A stretch of DNA of 12,991 nt, taken from NCBI GenBank assembly GCA_910585335.1, contig CAJUCU010000001.1, positions 37,377-50,367 of the forward strand. Direction: 5' to 3'. Under the pieces are notes generated by a model. That model ran no database searches. It saw only the letters and a list, made by a program, of their open reading frames with translations, and was not told the origin of the DNA. The stretch is from an uncultured Bacilli bacterium (GTDB taxonomy: Bacteria > Bacillota_I > Bacilli_A > RF39 > UBA660). Positions 7,152 to 12,991 of this stretch are shown piece by piece; positions within the stretch are counted from its first letter, which is position 1; each line of letters opens with the position of its first letter. The position numbers and the translations under genes are program-made.

Positions 7152-7526
7152 ATGAAATTCAGATTTGATGAACATTTACCAATTTATAAACAATTGGTGG
7201 AGCAGATTAAAATCGGGATTCTAACTGGTGCATATCCTTGTGGTGAAAGGTTACCGTCCGTAAGGGAGCTTGCCATTCTAACACGAGTGAATCCTAATAC
7301 TATTCAGCGTGCACTTTCAGAACTAGAGGATGAAGGCTTAATCACTACAAAAAGAACTTCAGGTAAGTTTGTGACGGATGATATGAAGTTAATTCAAAAG
7401 ATGAAAGATGAACAAGCTGAGATGCTTACTATTAAATTTTTGAATGATTGCCAGCAACTTGGCATTTCACAGCAGCTGATTCTAAAAATGATTAAAGAAA
7501 AAGGAGAAAAATATGAGTCTAATTGA
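7152..7526 (+). CDS. GntR-family regulator, YtrA subfamily
   Basis: A 124-aa repressor expected to control its own operon of transporter genes. The start at 7152 follows GGGAGGG; an earlier in-frame ATG at 7074 would read through the promoter and is rejected. The winged helix covers residues ~8-75: LPIYKQLVEQIKIGILTG, then GERLPSVRELAILTRVNPNT, then TIQRALSELEDEGLI and the wing TTKRTSGKFV. Only about 45 residues follow. That short helical tail, with no ligand-binding domain, defines the YtrA subfamily, whose members typically sit at the head of ABC transporter operons and respond to cell-envelope stress. The stop overlaps the next gene by 14 bases. Confidence 0.9.
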   Translation: MKFRFDEHLPIYKQLVEQIKIGILTGAYPCGERLPSVRELAILTRVNPNTIQRALSELEDEGLITTKRTSGKFVTDDMKLIQKMKDEQAEMLTIKFLNDCQQLGISQQLILKMIKEKGEKYESN

Positions 7527-8208
7527 ATTTAGAGATGTTACCAAAAAATTTGGATACAAAGTGGCCTTGGATGAGGTTAACTTAAAAATTGAGAAGGGAA
7601 AAATTTACGGACTACTTGGACCAAATGGTTCTGGAAAGACTACTATGATTAAATTAATCAATGATTTATTACAACCAACTTCTGGAGAAGTCCTTATTAA
7701 AGGAGAAGAGGCAGGCATTGAAAGTAAGAAAATTATTTCTTATCTACCTGAGAGAACTTATTTGAATATGGATATGAAAGTAGAAGAGCTTTTGAATTTC
7801 TTTTCTGATTTCTATCTTGATTTTGACAAAAGTAAAGCATTAGAACTTTTAGAAAAACTAGATATTGCCGTTGATGCTCGACTTAAAACAATGTCAAAAG
7901 GAACAAAAGAAAAAGTGCAGTTAATTGCTGTTATGAGTAGAAAAGCAGATATTTATATTTTAGATGAACCAATTGGAGGAGTAGATCCTGCTAGTCGGGA
8001 CTATATTTTAGAGACTATTTTAAATAATTTTAACGAGGACTCTAGCTTAATTATCTCTACTCACTTGATTGCTGATATTGAGAAAATTTTGGATGAGGTA
8101 GTTTTCATCAATAAAGGAAAAATTGTCTTAAATGAGAATGCCGAAGAAATTAGAACGAAGAAAAAAACGACGATTGATGCATTATTTAGGGAGGAATTCA
8201 AATGTTAG
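7513..8208 (+). CDS. ABC transporter ATP-binding protein (YtrB-like)
   Basis: The 231-aa nucleotide-binding subunit of the adjacent ABC-2-type transporter. Walker A is GPNGSGKT (residues 36-43), Walker B is IYILDEP, the D-loop is GGVDPASRD and the H-loop is STHL. The signature motif is non-canonical, MSKGTKEKVQ instead of LSGGQ, a variant common in this ATPase group. AAGGAG (7501-7506) lies within the end of the regulator gene, six bases before the ATG. The gene overlaps the regulator by 14 bases and the permease by 7, so the three genes are one translational unit. The substrate is unknown; relatives are linked to cell-wall antibiotic stress. Intact catalytic residues suggest an active ATPase. 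Confidence 0.9.
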   Translation: MSLIEFRDVTKKFGYKVALDEVNLKIEKGKIYGLLGPNGSGKTTMIKLINDLLQPTSGEVLIKGEEAGIESKKIISYLPERTYLNMDMKVEELLNFFSDFYLDFDKSKALELLEKLDIAVDARLKTMSKGTKEKVQLIAVMSRKADIYILDEPIGGVDPASRDYILETILNNFNEDSSLIISTHLIADIEKILDEVVFINKGKIVLNENAEEIRTKKKTTIDALFREEFKC

Positions 8209-8987
8209 GTAAATTATTAAAATACGATTTCAAAGCGATATTTAAACCTTTAATTCCTATTTTTGGAATTACTTTATTACTTTCTATTTTACAGAGAACT
8301 TCTACTGCTTTAGGAGAGACATTTACAATACTTAAAATTCCTGCTGGTTTTCTTACTGCTTTTTATGTAGTATTATTGATTGCGCTTCCTATTGCGAGCT
8401 TTATCTTTTCTATTATTAAATACTATAATAATTTAGCAAAAGATGAGGGATATCTTATGCATACTTTGCCAGTCAGTAAAGGGCAGTTGGTGTTATCAAA
8501 ATTAATTTCAGCAACAGGTGCTATGCTTGTGACACTTCTTGTTATGTTAGTAGCATTATCTATTACTTTTGCGGGGATTATTCATTTTTCTGATATTCAA
8601 GTTTTCTTTGAGCAAGTATTTCAGTATGTAGATCCGCTCTTTGTGATTATGATGCTAATTTCTGTTTTTCTTAGTTATCTATATCAACAGATATTATGTT
8701 ACTTATCTATGGCGCTTGGACAAAAACATAATAACCATAAAGTGATGTATTCTATTATTTATGGTATTGTTATTTACAATGTAATCCAGGTTGTATTTAC
8801 TGTTATTCTATTTATTCCTGGACTGTTCAATTCCTCTTTCAATGCAATGATTTTTGAGAATCAGAATCCATCTTTTGATTTCTTAAATTGTTATTTAGGG
8901 TTTACTAATGTTATTACTATTATTGTGGCAATTGCACTTTATATCGCAACAACAAAAATTCTAGAAAAACATTTAAACTTAGATTAA
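8202..8987 (+). CDS. ABC transporter permease, six membrane spans (ABC-2-like)
   Basis: The 261-aa membrane partner of the preceding ATPase. Six hydrophobic segments can be read, at roughly residues 17-31, 46-75, 104-128, 143-168, 181-209 and 228-252, with short loops and no large extracellular domain. The segment between spans 2 and 3 carries NLAKDEGYLMHTLPVSKGQ, the 'DEGYL.. TLPVS' pattern often seen in ABC-2-type permeases next to YtrA-type regulators. GGGAGG (8188-8193) precedes the ATG at 8202, which overlaps the end of the ATPase gene. No second permease gene follows, so the transporter probably works as a homodimer of this subunit. Substrate unassigned. Confidence 0.85.
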   Translation: MLGKLLKYDFKAIFKPLIPIFGITLLLSILQRTSTALGETFTILKIPAGFLTAFYVVLLIALPIASFIFSIIKYYNNLAKDEGYLMHTLPVSKGQLVLSKLISATGAMLVTLLVMLVALSITFAGIIHFSDIQVFFEQVFQYVDPLFVIMMLISVFLSYLYQQILCYLSMALGQKHNNHKVMYSIIYGIVIYNVIQVVFTVILFIPGLFNSSFNAMIFENQNPSFDFLNCYLGFTNVITIIVAIALYIATTKILEKHLNLD

Positions 8988-9020
8988 AAAAAGATACTAG
9001 CTATTTTGCTAGTATTTTCT
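8986..9020. terminator. Bidirectional terminator between convergent genes
   Basis: ATACTAGC (8994-9001) pairs with GCTAGTAT (9008-9015). It is flanked by an A-run on the left (8986-8992) and a T-rich stretch on the right (9015-9022), so it can end the plus-strand permease operon and the minus-strand phosphatase gene alike. Confidence 0.82.
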
Positions 9021-9800
9021 TTATAATCTTTCTAAAAAGCAAGCGATTCCATCTTCATTATTTGAGGTTGTAATATGGCTTGCTTTCTTTTTTACTTCTT
9101 CTAAAGCATTTCCCATAGCAACACCGCATCCTACCGCTGTTATTACTTCTATGTCGTTAGTTCCATCTCCAAAAAATATCATCTCCTCTAGCTTGATATT
9201 TAGTTTTTCCCCTAGTTGTTGTAAGGATGACTTTTTATTTAGTCCTTTGGGTGTCAGTACTAGCCATTTTTTTGTGTCAGCAGAGTCTTGCATAATAAAA
9301 CAGGAAATATCTGGAAATTTATTCCTTATTTTATCTCTATAGTATTCTATTTTTTCTGGTTCCTTTAAATAGATATTTATTTTAGCAATCTCCTCATCTA
9401 CTTCTTCTAGTCCATTTACCGTTTTGATAAAATATGGATTATCTTTATTTTGATTTTTATATATGTAATAACAATTTCCTGAACAGTAGTCAATCTGAGT
9501 ACTTACTTCGTCTAGCTCCTCTGTAATTTTTTGGGCGTGTTCTTTTGCTATTTTATTGATATATTTTTCTTTTTTATTTTCTACATTATAAATGAAGGCA
9601 CCATTATTTAAAATTAAATAATCAAAAAAACTAATGTCTCCAATTGCTCTGGCACTTTCTAGTGCTCTTGCTGTCACACCCACGATTTTATAGTTTTCTT
9701 CTTTCTTTTTAAATAGTGTTTCTTTGGTTCTTTCAGTTACTTTTCTCTCATCATTTACTAGGGTCCCGTCAAAGTCTATGGCAATTAATTTATATTTCAT
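9021..9800 (-). CDS. HAD-superfamily phosphatase, Cof type
   Basis: A 259-aa hydrolase of the Cof/IIB group, which removes phosphate from sugar phosphates or other small metabolites in the cytoplasm. Motif I is DFDGTLV near the N terminus (nucleophile Asp9, acid/base Asp11), motif II is GVTAR, motif III lies in the lysine-rich KGLNKKSSLQQL and motif IV is FFGDGTNDIEV. The central ~100 residues form the type IIB cap that sets substrate choice. The ATG at 9800 is preferred over a GTG at 9809 because AGGAAG (plus-strand 9809-9814) is well spaced for it and overlaps the GTG. It is a single gene with its own promoter. The natural substrate cannot be predicted. Confidence 0.9.
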   Translation of the reverse strand: MKYKLIAIDFDGTLVNDERKVTERTKETLFKKKEENYKIVGVTARALESARAIGDISFFDYLILNNGAFIYNVENKKEKYINKIAKEHAQKITEELDEVSTQIDYCSGNCYYIYKNQNKDNPYFIKTVNGLEEVDEEIAKINIYLKEPEKIEYYRDKIRNKFPDISCFIMQDSADTKKWLVLTPKGLNKKSSLQQLGEKLNIKLEEMIFFGDGTNDIEVITAVGCGVAMGNALEEVKKKASHITTSNNEDGIACFLERL

Positions 9801-9836
9801 AATGTACACTTCCTATTTTTGTAAAGTTCTATTGAT

Positions 9837-9870
9837 AGAATATCATATTTTGTCAATTTACGTCAATTTA
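9837..9870 (-). promoter_or_regulatory. Promoter of the HAD phosphatase gene with a direct repeat
   Basis: Minus strand: TTGACG (plus 9861-9866), 18-base spacer, and TATTCT (plus 9837-9842) preceded by TG in the extended -10 position. The -35 region is a 10-bp-period direct repeat, AAATTGAC-GT-AAATTGAC, so that a second -35-like TTGACA lies at plus 9851-9856. Confidence 0.55.
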
Positions 9871-9879
9871 AAGAAGAAA

Positions 9880-9902
9880 AAAAGTGCTATTTATACACTT
9901 TT
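9880..9902 (-). terminator. Terminator of the LysM gene
   Basis: On the minus strand AAAAGTG (plus 9896-9902) pairs with CACTTTT (plus 9880-9886) across a 9-base loop, followed by a T-rich run (plus-strand A-rich 9871-9880). It overlaps the LysM gene's stop codon (9901-9903). Confidence 0.72.
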
Positions 9903-10848
9903 AGGCTGGTATGATTAACTGTTGCCCTACACTTAAAAGATTGCTGGTTAAGTTGTTGGCTCTTTTAATTGCATCTACTGTGGTTCCAAATCGGTTGGCA
10001 ATTTCCCACAAACTATCTCCTTTTTGTACTGTGTACGTTGTTTGATTGCTACTTGTTGGTATAATTAGTTGTTGTCCAATGCTTAAGACATTGCTAGTTA
10101 AATTATTTGCTATAATGATATCATTTACAGTTACACCAAAGCGATTGGCAATGAGCCACAAGCTGTCACCACTTTTTACAGTGTAGATCGTTCCCTCTGG
10201 TTTTTCTTCATTATTGCTACTACCTGGTACTTTTAATACTTGCCCGATTTGCAAAAGATTGCTGGTTAGATTATTTAGTCTTTTTAATTCATCTACTGAG
10301 ATATTCAGTTTATTTGCAATAGACCATAGACTATCGCCCGGTTGTACTGTATAGGTATTTTCTTCCCCAATTGGCGGAGTTGGTGAAGTTGGTACACTTG
10401 GTAATTTTAGTACCTGCCCGATTTGTAAAGTATTCGATGTTAGATTATTAAGGCGTTTTAATTCGTCTACAGTGGTATTGAATCTATCGGCAATTACCCA
10501 AAGACTATCCCCTTTTTGTACAGTATAGGTCGCATTTTCATCGGGTGTTGTTGTCGTTGTTGGTAATTTCAATACTTGCCCAATCTGAAGAGTATTTGAT
10601 GTTAAATTATTTAACCTTTTTAGCTCATCTACTGTGGTTCCAAAGCGATTAGCAATTTCCCACAAACTGTCTCCACTTTGTACTGTATAAGTCGTATTGG
10701 ATGATGGTGGGGTTGGCGTTTGCCCAGTTCCTGGTATTTTTAATTGTTGCCCTATCTGTAAAGTATCTGTTGTCAAGTTATTTAGAGTTCTAAGCTCGTT
10801 TACAGATACACCAAGTTTGTTGGCAATAGACCATAAGCTATCTCCAGA
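9901..10848 (-). pseudogene. Tandem-LysM cell-wall-binding protein, 5' end removed at the recombinase junction
   Basis: This is the C-terminal part of a secreted or surface protein that binds peptidoglycan through LysM domains. Five complete LysM units of about 43 residues (YTVQxGDSLWxIA...LNNLTSNxLQIGQxLKxP) are joined by short linkers rich in Thr, Pro and Ser, and the gene ends on the last unit. Upstream of the first complete unit is a sixth, which begins only at SGDSLWSIANKLG (codons from 10848 down). The expected YTVQ part is replaced by sequence that overlaps the end of the recombinase gene, and the frame hits a stop just upstream. No in-frame ATG with a ribosome binding site remains; a TTG at 10776 lacks one. 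The N terminus, promoter and any signal peptide or catalytic domain are therefore missing here and should lie at the other end of the inserted element. Confidence 0.85.
9904..10848 (-). repeat. LysM-coding repeat units (five complete, one partial)
   Basis: On the minus strand the complete units begin at about 10689, 10527, 10353, 10185 and 10035, and the partial unit at 10848. Spacing varies (about 150-174 bases) because of the linkers. Conserved DNA blocks encode GDSLW and LNNLTSN. Units 2 to 4 share TVDELKRLNNLTSN or a close variant, a sign of recent duplication. Confidence 0.85.
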
Positions 10849-10862
10849 TACATTTTTTATGT
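10840..10862. other. Putative attachment-site junction (attL or attR)
   Basis: LysM homology (codons for SGDSLW) ends at 10848, and the recombinase stop codon lies at 10857-10859. The crossover must fall in or close to this short stretch, which is where large serine integrases usually leave their recombinant att site, next to their own gene. The exact core dinucleotide cannot be fixed without the other element end or an empty site. Confidence 0.6.
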
Positions 10863-12422
10863 AACATTTTTAAATGTAAATATAATATCTATCGTTTTAT
10901 CCTGATAGATGTAGATTTTCTCAACTAAATTAATTATTAATTCTCTCGTTGGATTTTCTAGTGATAAAAATTCATTTATATATTTATCTATTTGCTTTTT
11001 ATCTATTTTATTAGATTCACTATTCTCATTTTTAAGATTATCAATACTCAATTTATTACTTTCTATTTCTTGCTTTAGACTTTCACTTATTCTTAAGTAT
11101 TGTTCTTCATCAATAATACCTTTTAGCATATTCATATAGTTTTTATCTAAAATTTCAACTAATTTGTTATTTGCTATTTCTAAACTTTCAATTTGTTTTT
11201 TTATTTTAAAAGTATTATCTTCAAGTTCAATATTACCAATAGAATCTTTTATTTTATTCTTATCTAAATATTTCTTACACACTTCTCTAATATTATCTAA
11301 AATAGCTATTTCTAATATTTCATAATTATTTGTATGAGTAGTACAAACATGATATTTTGAATAAGTTCTATAATAATCACAAGTAGTATAACTTCTACCA
11401 GTTTTAGTTTGATATCTAATAGTTATACGATGTTTGCAATCTCCACAATATAAAAGTCCATCTAGTAAATAAAATCTTTTTTTCTCTGGTCTTTTAACAT
11501 TTTTAGGTAAAAGTGTTTGAACATAATTAAAAGTATCTCTATCTATAATTGCTTCGTGAGTATTTTCGACTATTATAAAATCATTTGGTTTATTCTTAAC
11601 TGTCTTTTTAAGTTTATAATTAATCTTTTTAGTCTTACCTTGAACTGTATCTCCAACATATATCTGATTAGTAAGAATTGCCTTAATTGTTGTATCAACC
11701 CATACTCCATATTCTTGTGATATACAATTTGTATTTATACACTTCGTATTCCAAACATAGTTGTAATATGATGCTGGAGTTTTAATTTTTCTTTTAGTTA
11801 ATTCTTGTGCTATATAATGATAGGTATTTCCTTTTAGTGCTAAATCAAATATTAGTTTAACAGTTTCTGCTTGTTCTTCATTTATAACTAAATGATTTTT
11901 ATTAGTTGGATCTTTCATATATCCAAAAGGACATCTACCAGATACATATAGTCCTTCCTTCATCCTAGAATGAAGACTTGTTTTAACTTTTTTTGAAATA
12001 TCTTTAGCATACATATCATTCATAATTGCCTTAAATGGAGCTATATCATTATTAGTATTATCTATAAATGTATCTATACCATCATTGATAGCAATATATC
12101 TAACATTCTTATTTGGAAAATACTTTTCAATTAATTCTCCAGTACCTATATAATCTCTACCAAGTCTTGACATATCTTTTGTAATTATCATATTAATTTT
12201 TCCAGATTCGATATCCTTAATCATTTTTTTAAATGAAGGTCTATCAAAATTTGTTCCAGTAAAGCCATCATCAACATACTCATCTATTAAATTGTAATTA
12301 TTCTCTTTGATATATTGATTAAGTAGACTTCTTTGACTAATAATACTATCTGATTCAATATTTCCATCATCTCTTGATAATCTTATATATATTCCTACTT
12401 TAAAACTACTATTCCCAAGCAT
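10857..12422 (-). CDS. Large serine recombinase (site-specific integrase/transposase)
   Basis: A 521-aa DNA integrase that cuts and joins att sites through a serine-DNA link. The resolvase catalytic domain covers residues ~7-150, with nucleophile Ser16 in YIRLSRDDG and the arginine motif SRLGRDY (~85-91). The recombinase domain follows (about 165-270, FGYMKDP... through TIKAILTNQIYVGDT), then a zinc ribbon with Cys326, Cys329, Cys348 and Cys360. A coiled coil at ~400-470 is of the kind that controls integration versus excision in this family. The C terminus reads KIYIYQDKTIDIIFTFKN. The start is preceded by GAAGGGAG and overlaps the preceding stop (TAATG). Arginine codons are almost all AGA, unlike the mixed CGN/AGA use of the genes to the left, which supports transfer. 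The gene ends beside the cut LysM gene. Confidence 0.95.
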   Translation of the reverse strand: MLGNSSFKVGIYIRLSRDDGNIESDSIISQRSLLNQYIKENNYNLIDEYVDDGFTGTNFDRPSFKKMIKDIESGKINMIITKDMSRLGRDYIGTGELIEKYFPNKNVRYIAINDGIDTFIDNTNNDIAPFKAIMNDMYAKDISKKVKTSLHSRMKEGLYVSGRCPFGYMKDPTNKNHLVINEEQAETVKLIFDLALKGNTYHYIAQELTKRKIKTPASYYNYVWNTKCINTNCISQEYGVWVDTTIKAILTNQIYVGDTVQGKTKKINYKLKKTVKNKPNDFIIVENTHEAIIDRDTFNYVQTLLPKNVKRPEKKRFYLLDGLLYCGDCKHRITIRYQTKTGRSYTTCDYYRTYSKYHVCTTHTNNYEILEIAILDNIREVCKKYLDKNKIKDSIGNIELEDNTFKIKKQIESLEIANNKLVEILDKNYMNMLKGIIDEEQYLRISESLKQEIESNKLSIDNLKNENSESNKIDKKQIDKYINEFLSLENPTRELIINLVEKIYIYQDKTIDIIFTFKNVT

Positions 12423-12601
12423 TATTTACTACTCCCTTCATTTTGGGAATAATGAGTATGCTTGAATGGTAACTCCTTTTTTAATATATTGCAAGTCGTA
12501 TTTGTTCTTTTTTCTAGTTCTATTTTTAATACATTAGTTATTGTTTCATTTAAAGATTTTCCATTTTCCTTAAACTTTAAATTAACTTTGTATTTAACCA
12601 T
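12422..12601 (-). CDS. 59-aa small protein before the recombinase, TnpW-like (tentative)
   Basis: The start at 12601 follows GGAGGT 11 bases upstream; an in-frame TTG at 12619 overlaps that signal and is rejected. The stop shares a base with the recombinase ATG (TAATG), so the two are translationally coupled. The sequence runs YKVNLKFKENGKSLNETITN and then VLKIELEKR, a beta strand followed by an amphipathic helix. Length, position and this pattern recall TnpW, the small protein encoded in Tn4451-type serine-recombinase transposons (strand, 'F', then a helix ending in an acidic/basic pair). I cannot confirm homology by eye. The last ~20 residues are polar and rich in His, Ser and Asn. Role unknown; an accessory to the recombinase is the natural guess. 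Confidence 0.68.
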   Translation of the reverse strand: MVKYKVNLKFKENGKSLNETITNVLKIELEKRTNTTCNILKKELPFKHTHYSQNEGSSK

Positions 12602-12701
12602 AGAGTTTAATACCTCCAATAAATTCTATGGCTTTAATTTTTGTTTTAGTAATATTATTTGGTATGTCTATAACATACCTAACAATATTACTTACTTTCA
12701 T
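12594..12701 (-). CDS. 35-aa unknown protein in the recombinase operon
   Basis: A short frame with a strong ribosome binding site (TGGAGG, plus-strand 12704-12709) before its ATG. It overlaps the start of the 59-aa gene by 8 bases (TATGGTTAA). The product begins MKVSNIVRYVIDIPNNITKT and continues with a hydrophobic, Ile/Gly-rich end (AIEFIGGIKLYG). It has no signal peptide and no clear membrane segment. I do not recognise it. The good translation signal and the overlap with the next gene are the main evidence that it is real; it could also serve only to couple translation of the downstream genes. Confidence 0.5.
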   Translation of the reverse strand: MKVSNIVRYVIDIPNNITKTKIKAIEFIGGIKLYG

Positions 12702-12762
12702 AAACCTCCATTAATTTAAAAATTATTATATTCACATTCATCACCTTAACCTTTTAATTTTA
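12702..12762 (-). other. Gap between the RHH gene and the 35-aa gene, with a possible 17-codon leader
   Basis: Within this A/T-rich gap a 17-codon frame starts at 12741 behind AAGGTGA and ends at 12688, overlapping the start of the 35-aa gene in another frame. It may be a coupling leader, but its composition is simple and it is too short to judge. No hairpin with a T-run is visible, so transcription probably continues from the ribbon-helix-helix gene into the recombinase. Confidence 0.25.
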
Positions 12763-12912
12763 TTATTTATTCGTTCTTGTATCTATCATATTTAAATACC
12801 CATATTCTAATAATTCCACCATTAATTTAGTTATAGAGATATTATAGAATTTTGCAAGTAATTTAATTCGTTCAAATAACTCTTCTGGTAAATATAAATT
12901 AAATCTTCGCAT
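12763..12912 (-). CDS. 49-aa ribbon-helix-helix (Arc/CopG-like) protein
   Basis: The start ATG at 12912 lies nine bases after AAGGAG (plus-strand 12922-12927); two further in-frame ATGs at 12918 and 12921 sit too close to that signal. The product begins MRRFNLYLPEELFERIKLLA and continues with KFYNISITKLMVELLEYGYL. This is the classic ribbon-helix-helix plan: an alternating N-terminal strand (RFNLYLP), helix A (EELFERIKLLAKFYN), and helix B opening with a small residue (SITKLMVELLEYGYL). Such proteins bind DNA as dimers. As the first visible gene upstream of the recombinase, it could regulate the cassette or act as a recombination directionality factor. No toxin gene follows directly, so an antitoxin role is less likely. 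Confidence 0.75.
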   Translation of the reverse strand: MRRFNLYLPEELFERIKLLAKFYNISITKLMVELLEYGYLNMIDTRTNK

Positions 12913-12935
12913 ATACATCATCTCCTTATGGATTG

Positions 12936-12965
12936 CATGGTAGCTCCTTTTGATAGAAGAGTCAA
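12936..12965 (-). promoter_or_regulatory. Possible promoter for the small-ORF/recombinase cassette
   Basis: Minus strand: TTGACT (plus 12960-12965), a 17-base spacer and TACCAT (plus 12937-12942) lie about 10 bases before the ribosome binding site of the ribbon-helix-helix gene. The -10 is a weak match (4 of 6), so this is tentative. Bases 12966-12991 show nothing I can assign. Confidence 0.35.
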
Positions 12966-12991
12966 GTCATAAAGTATAGAAAGTTTTGTCT

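Noticed and set aside
9904..10848. CRISPR-like or satellite repeat array
   Set aside because: The repeated blocks encode LysM domains in one frame, with unequal spacing and coding linkers between them.
12462..12719. 85-codon plus-strand frame opposite the small-ORF cassette
   Set aside because: It is a shadow of the minus-strand small genes, lacks a ribosome binding site and is composed of low-complexity hydrophobic residues typical of antisense A/T-rich DNA.
12763..12912. Antitoxin of a toxin-antitoxin pair
   Set aside because: The ribbon-helix-helix fold would fit, but no toxin-like gene of 80-120 residues follows; the next frames are 35 and 59 codons and then the recombinase.
12924..12950. 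Six-codon frame MQSIRR before the ribbon-helix-helix gene, with a good ribosome binding site
   Set aside because: Too short to support as a gene. It overlaps the next ribosome binding site and could be a leader, but nothing shows this.

Overview
The window is low-GC DNA with strong AGGAGG-type ribosome binding sites, TTGACA/TATAAT promoters and normal use of TGA as a stop (the ArsR-family gene and the P-type ATPase gene both end on it). BceRS-BceAB, CadC/CadA and YtrA-type modules together suggest a low-GC Firmicute (class Bacilli, perhaps an Erysipelotrichia-like or related gut lineage). I cannot name the species.

Plus strand, left side (1-3760): the C-terminal part of a BceS-like sensor kinase is followed by a BceR-type operator. 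Next come a BceA-like ATPase broken by a one-base frameshift, an overlapping BceB-like permease, and a 35-residue single-span membrane peptide. A terminator closes the unit. This is an antimicrobial-peptide sensing and detoxification module whose ATPase is out of frame just before Walker B.

Middle (3770-8990): a small two-span membrane protein lies on the minus strand, followed by a free-standing XRE-type regulator. A metal operon comes next: a CadC/SmtB-like repressor, a Zn/Cd/Pb-type P1B ATPase without an N-terminal metal-binding domain, and an O6-alkylguanine-DNA alkyltransferase. Its three genes are joined by ATGA overlaps, a clear operator-promoter precedes them, and a terminator follows. 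A second operon holds a YtrA-type GntR regulator, an ABC ATPase and a six-span permease, and ends in a bidirectional terminator.

Minus strand, right side (9021-12991): a Cof-type HAD phosphatase is followed upstream by a gene encoding tandem LysM domains. The LysM gene is cut inside its first visible LysM domain at about 10848. There the sequence passes directly into the 3' end of a large serine recombinase gene. Upstream of the recombinase sit at least three very small genes: a 59-aa TnpW-like protein, a 35-aa unknown protein and a 49-aa ribbon-helix-helix protein. They have good ribosome binding sites, and the two nearest the recombinase overlap their downstream neighbours. I read this as one end of a serine-integrase mobile element that entered the LysM gene. 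Its cargo and other end lie beyond base 12991.

The points most worth a second look are the LysM/recombinase junction with its compact small-ORF cassette, the VraH-like microprotein after BceB, and the precise frameshift in the BceA-like gene.
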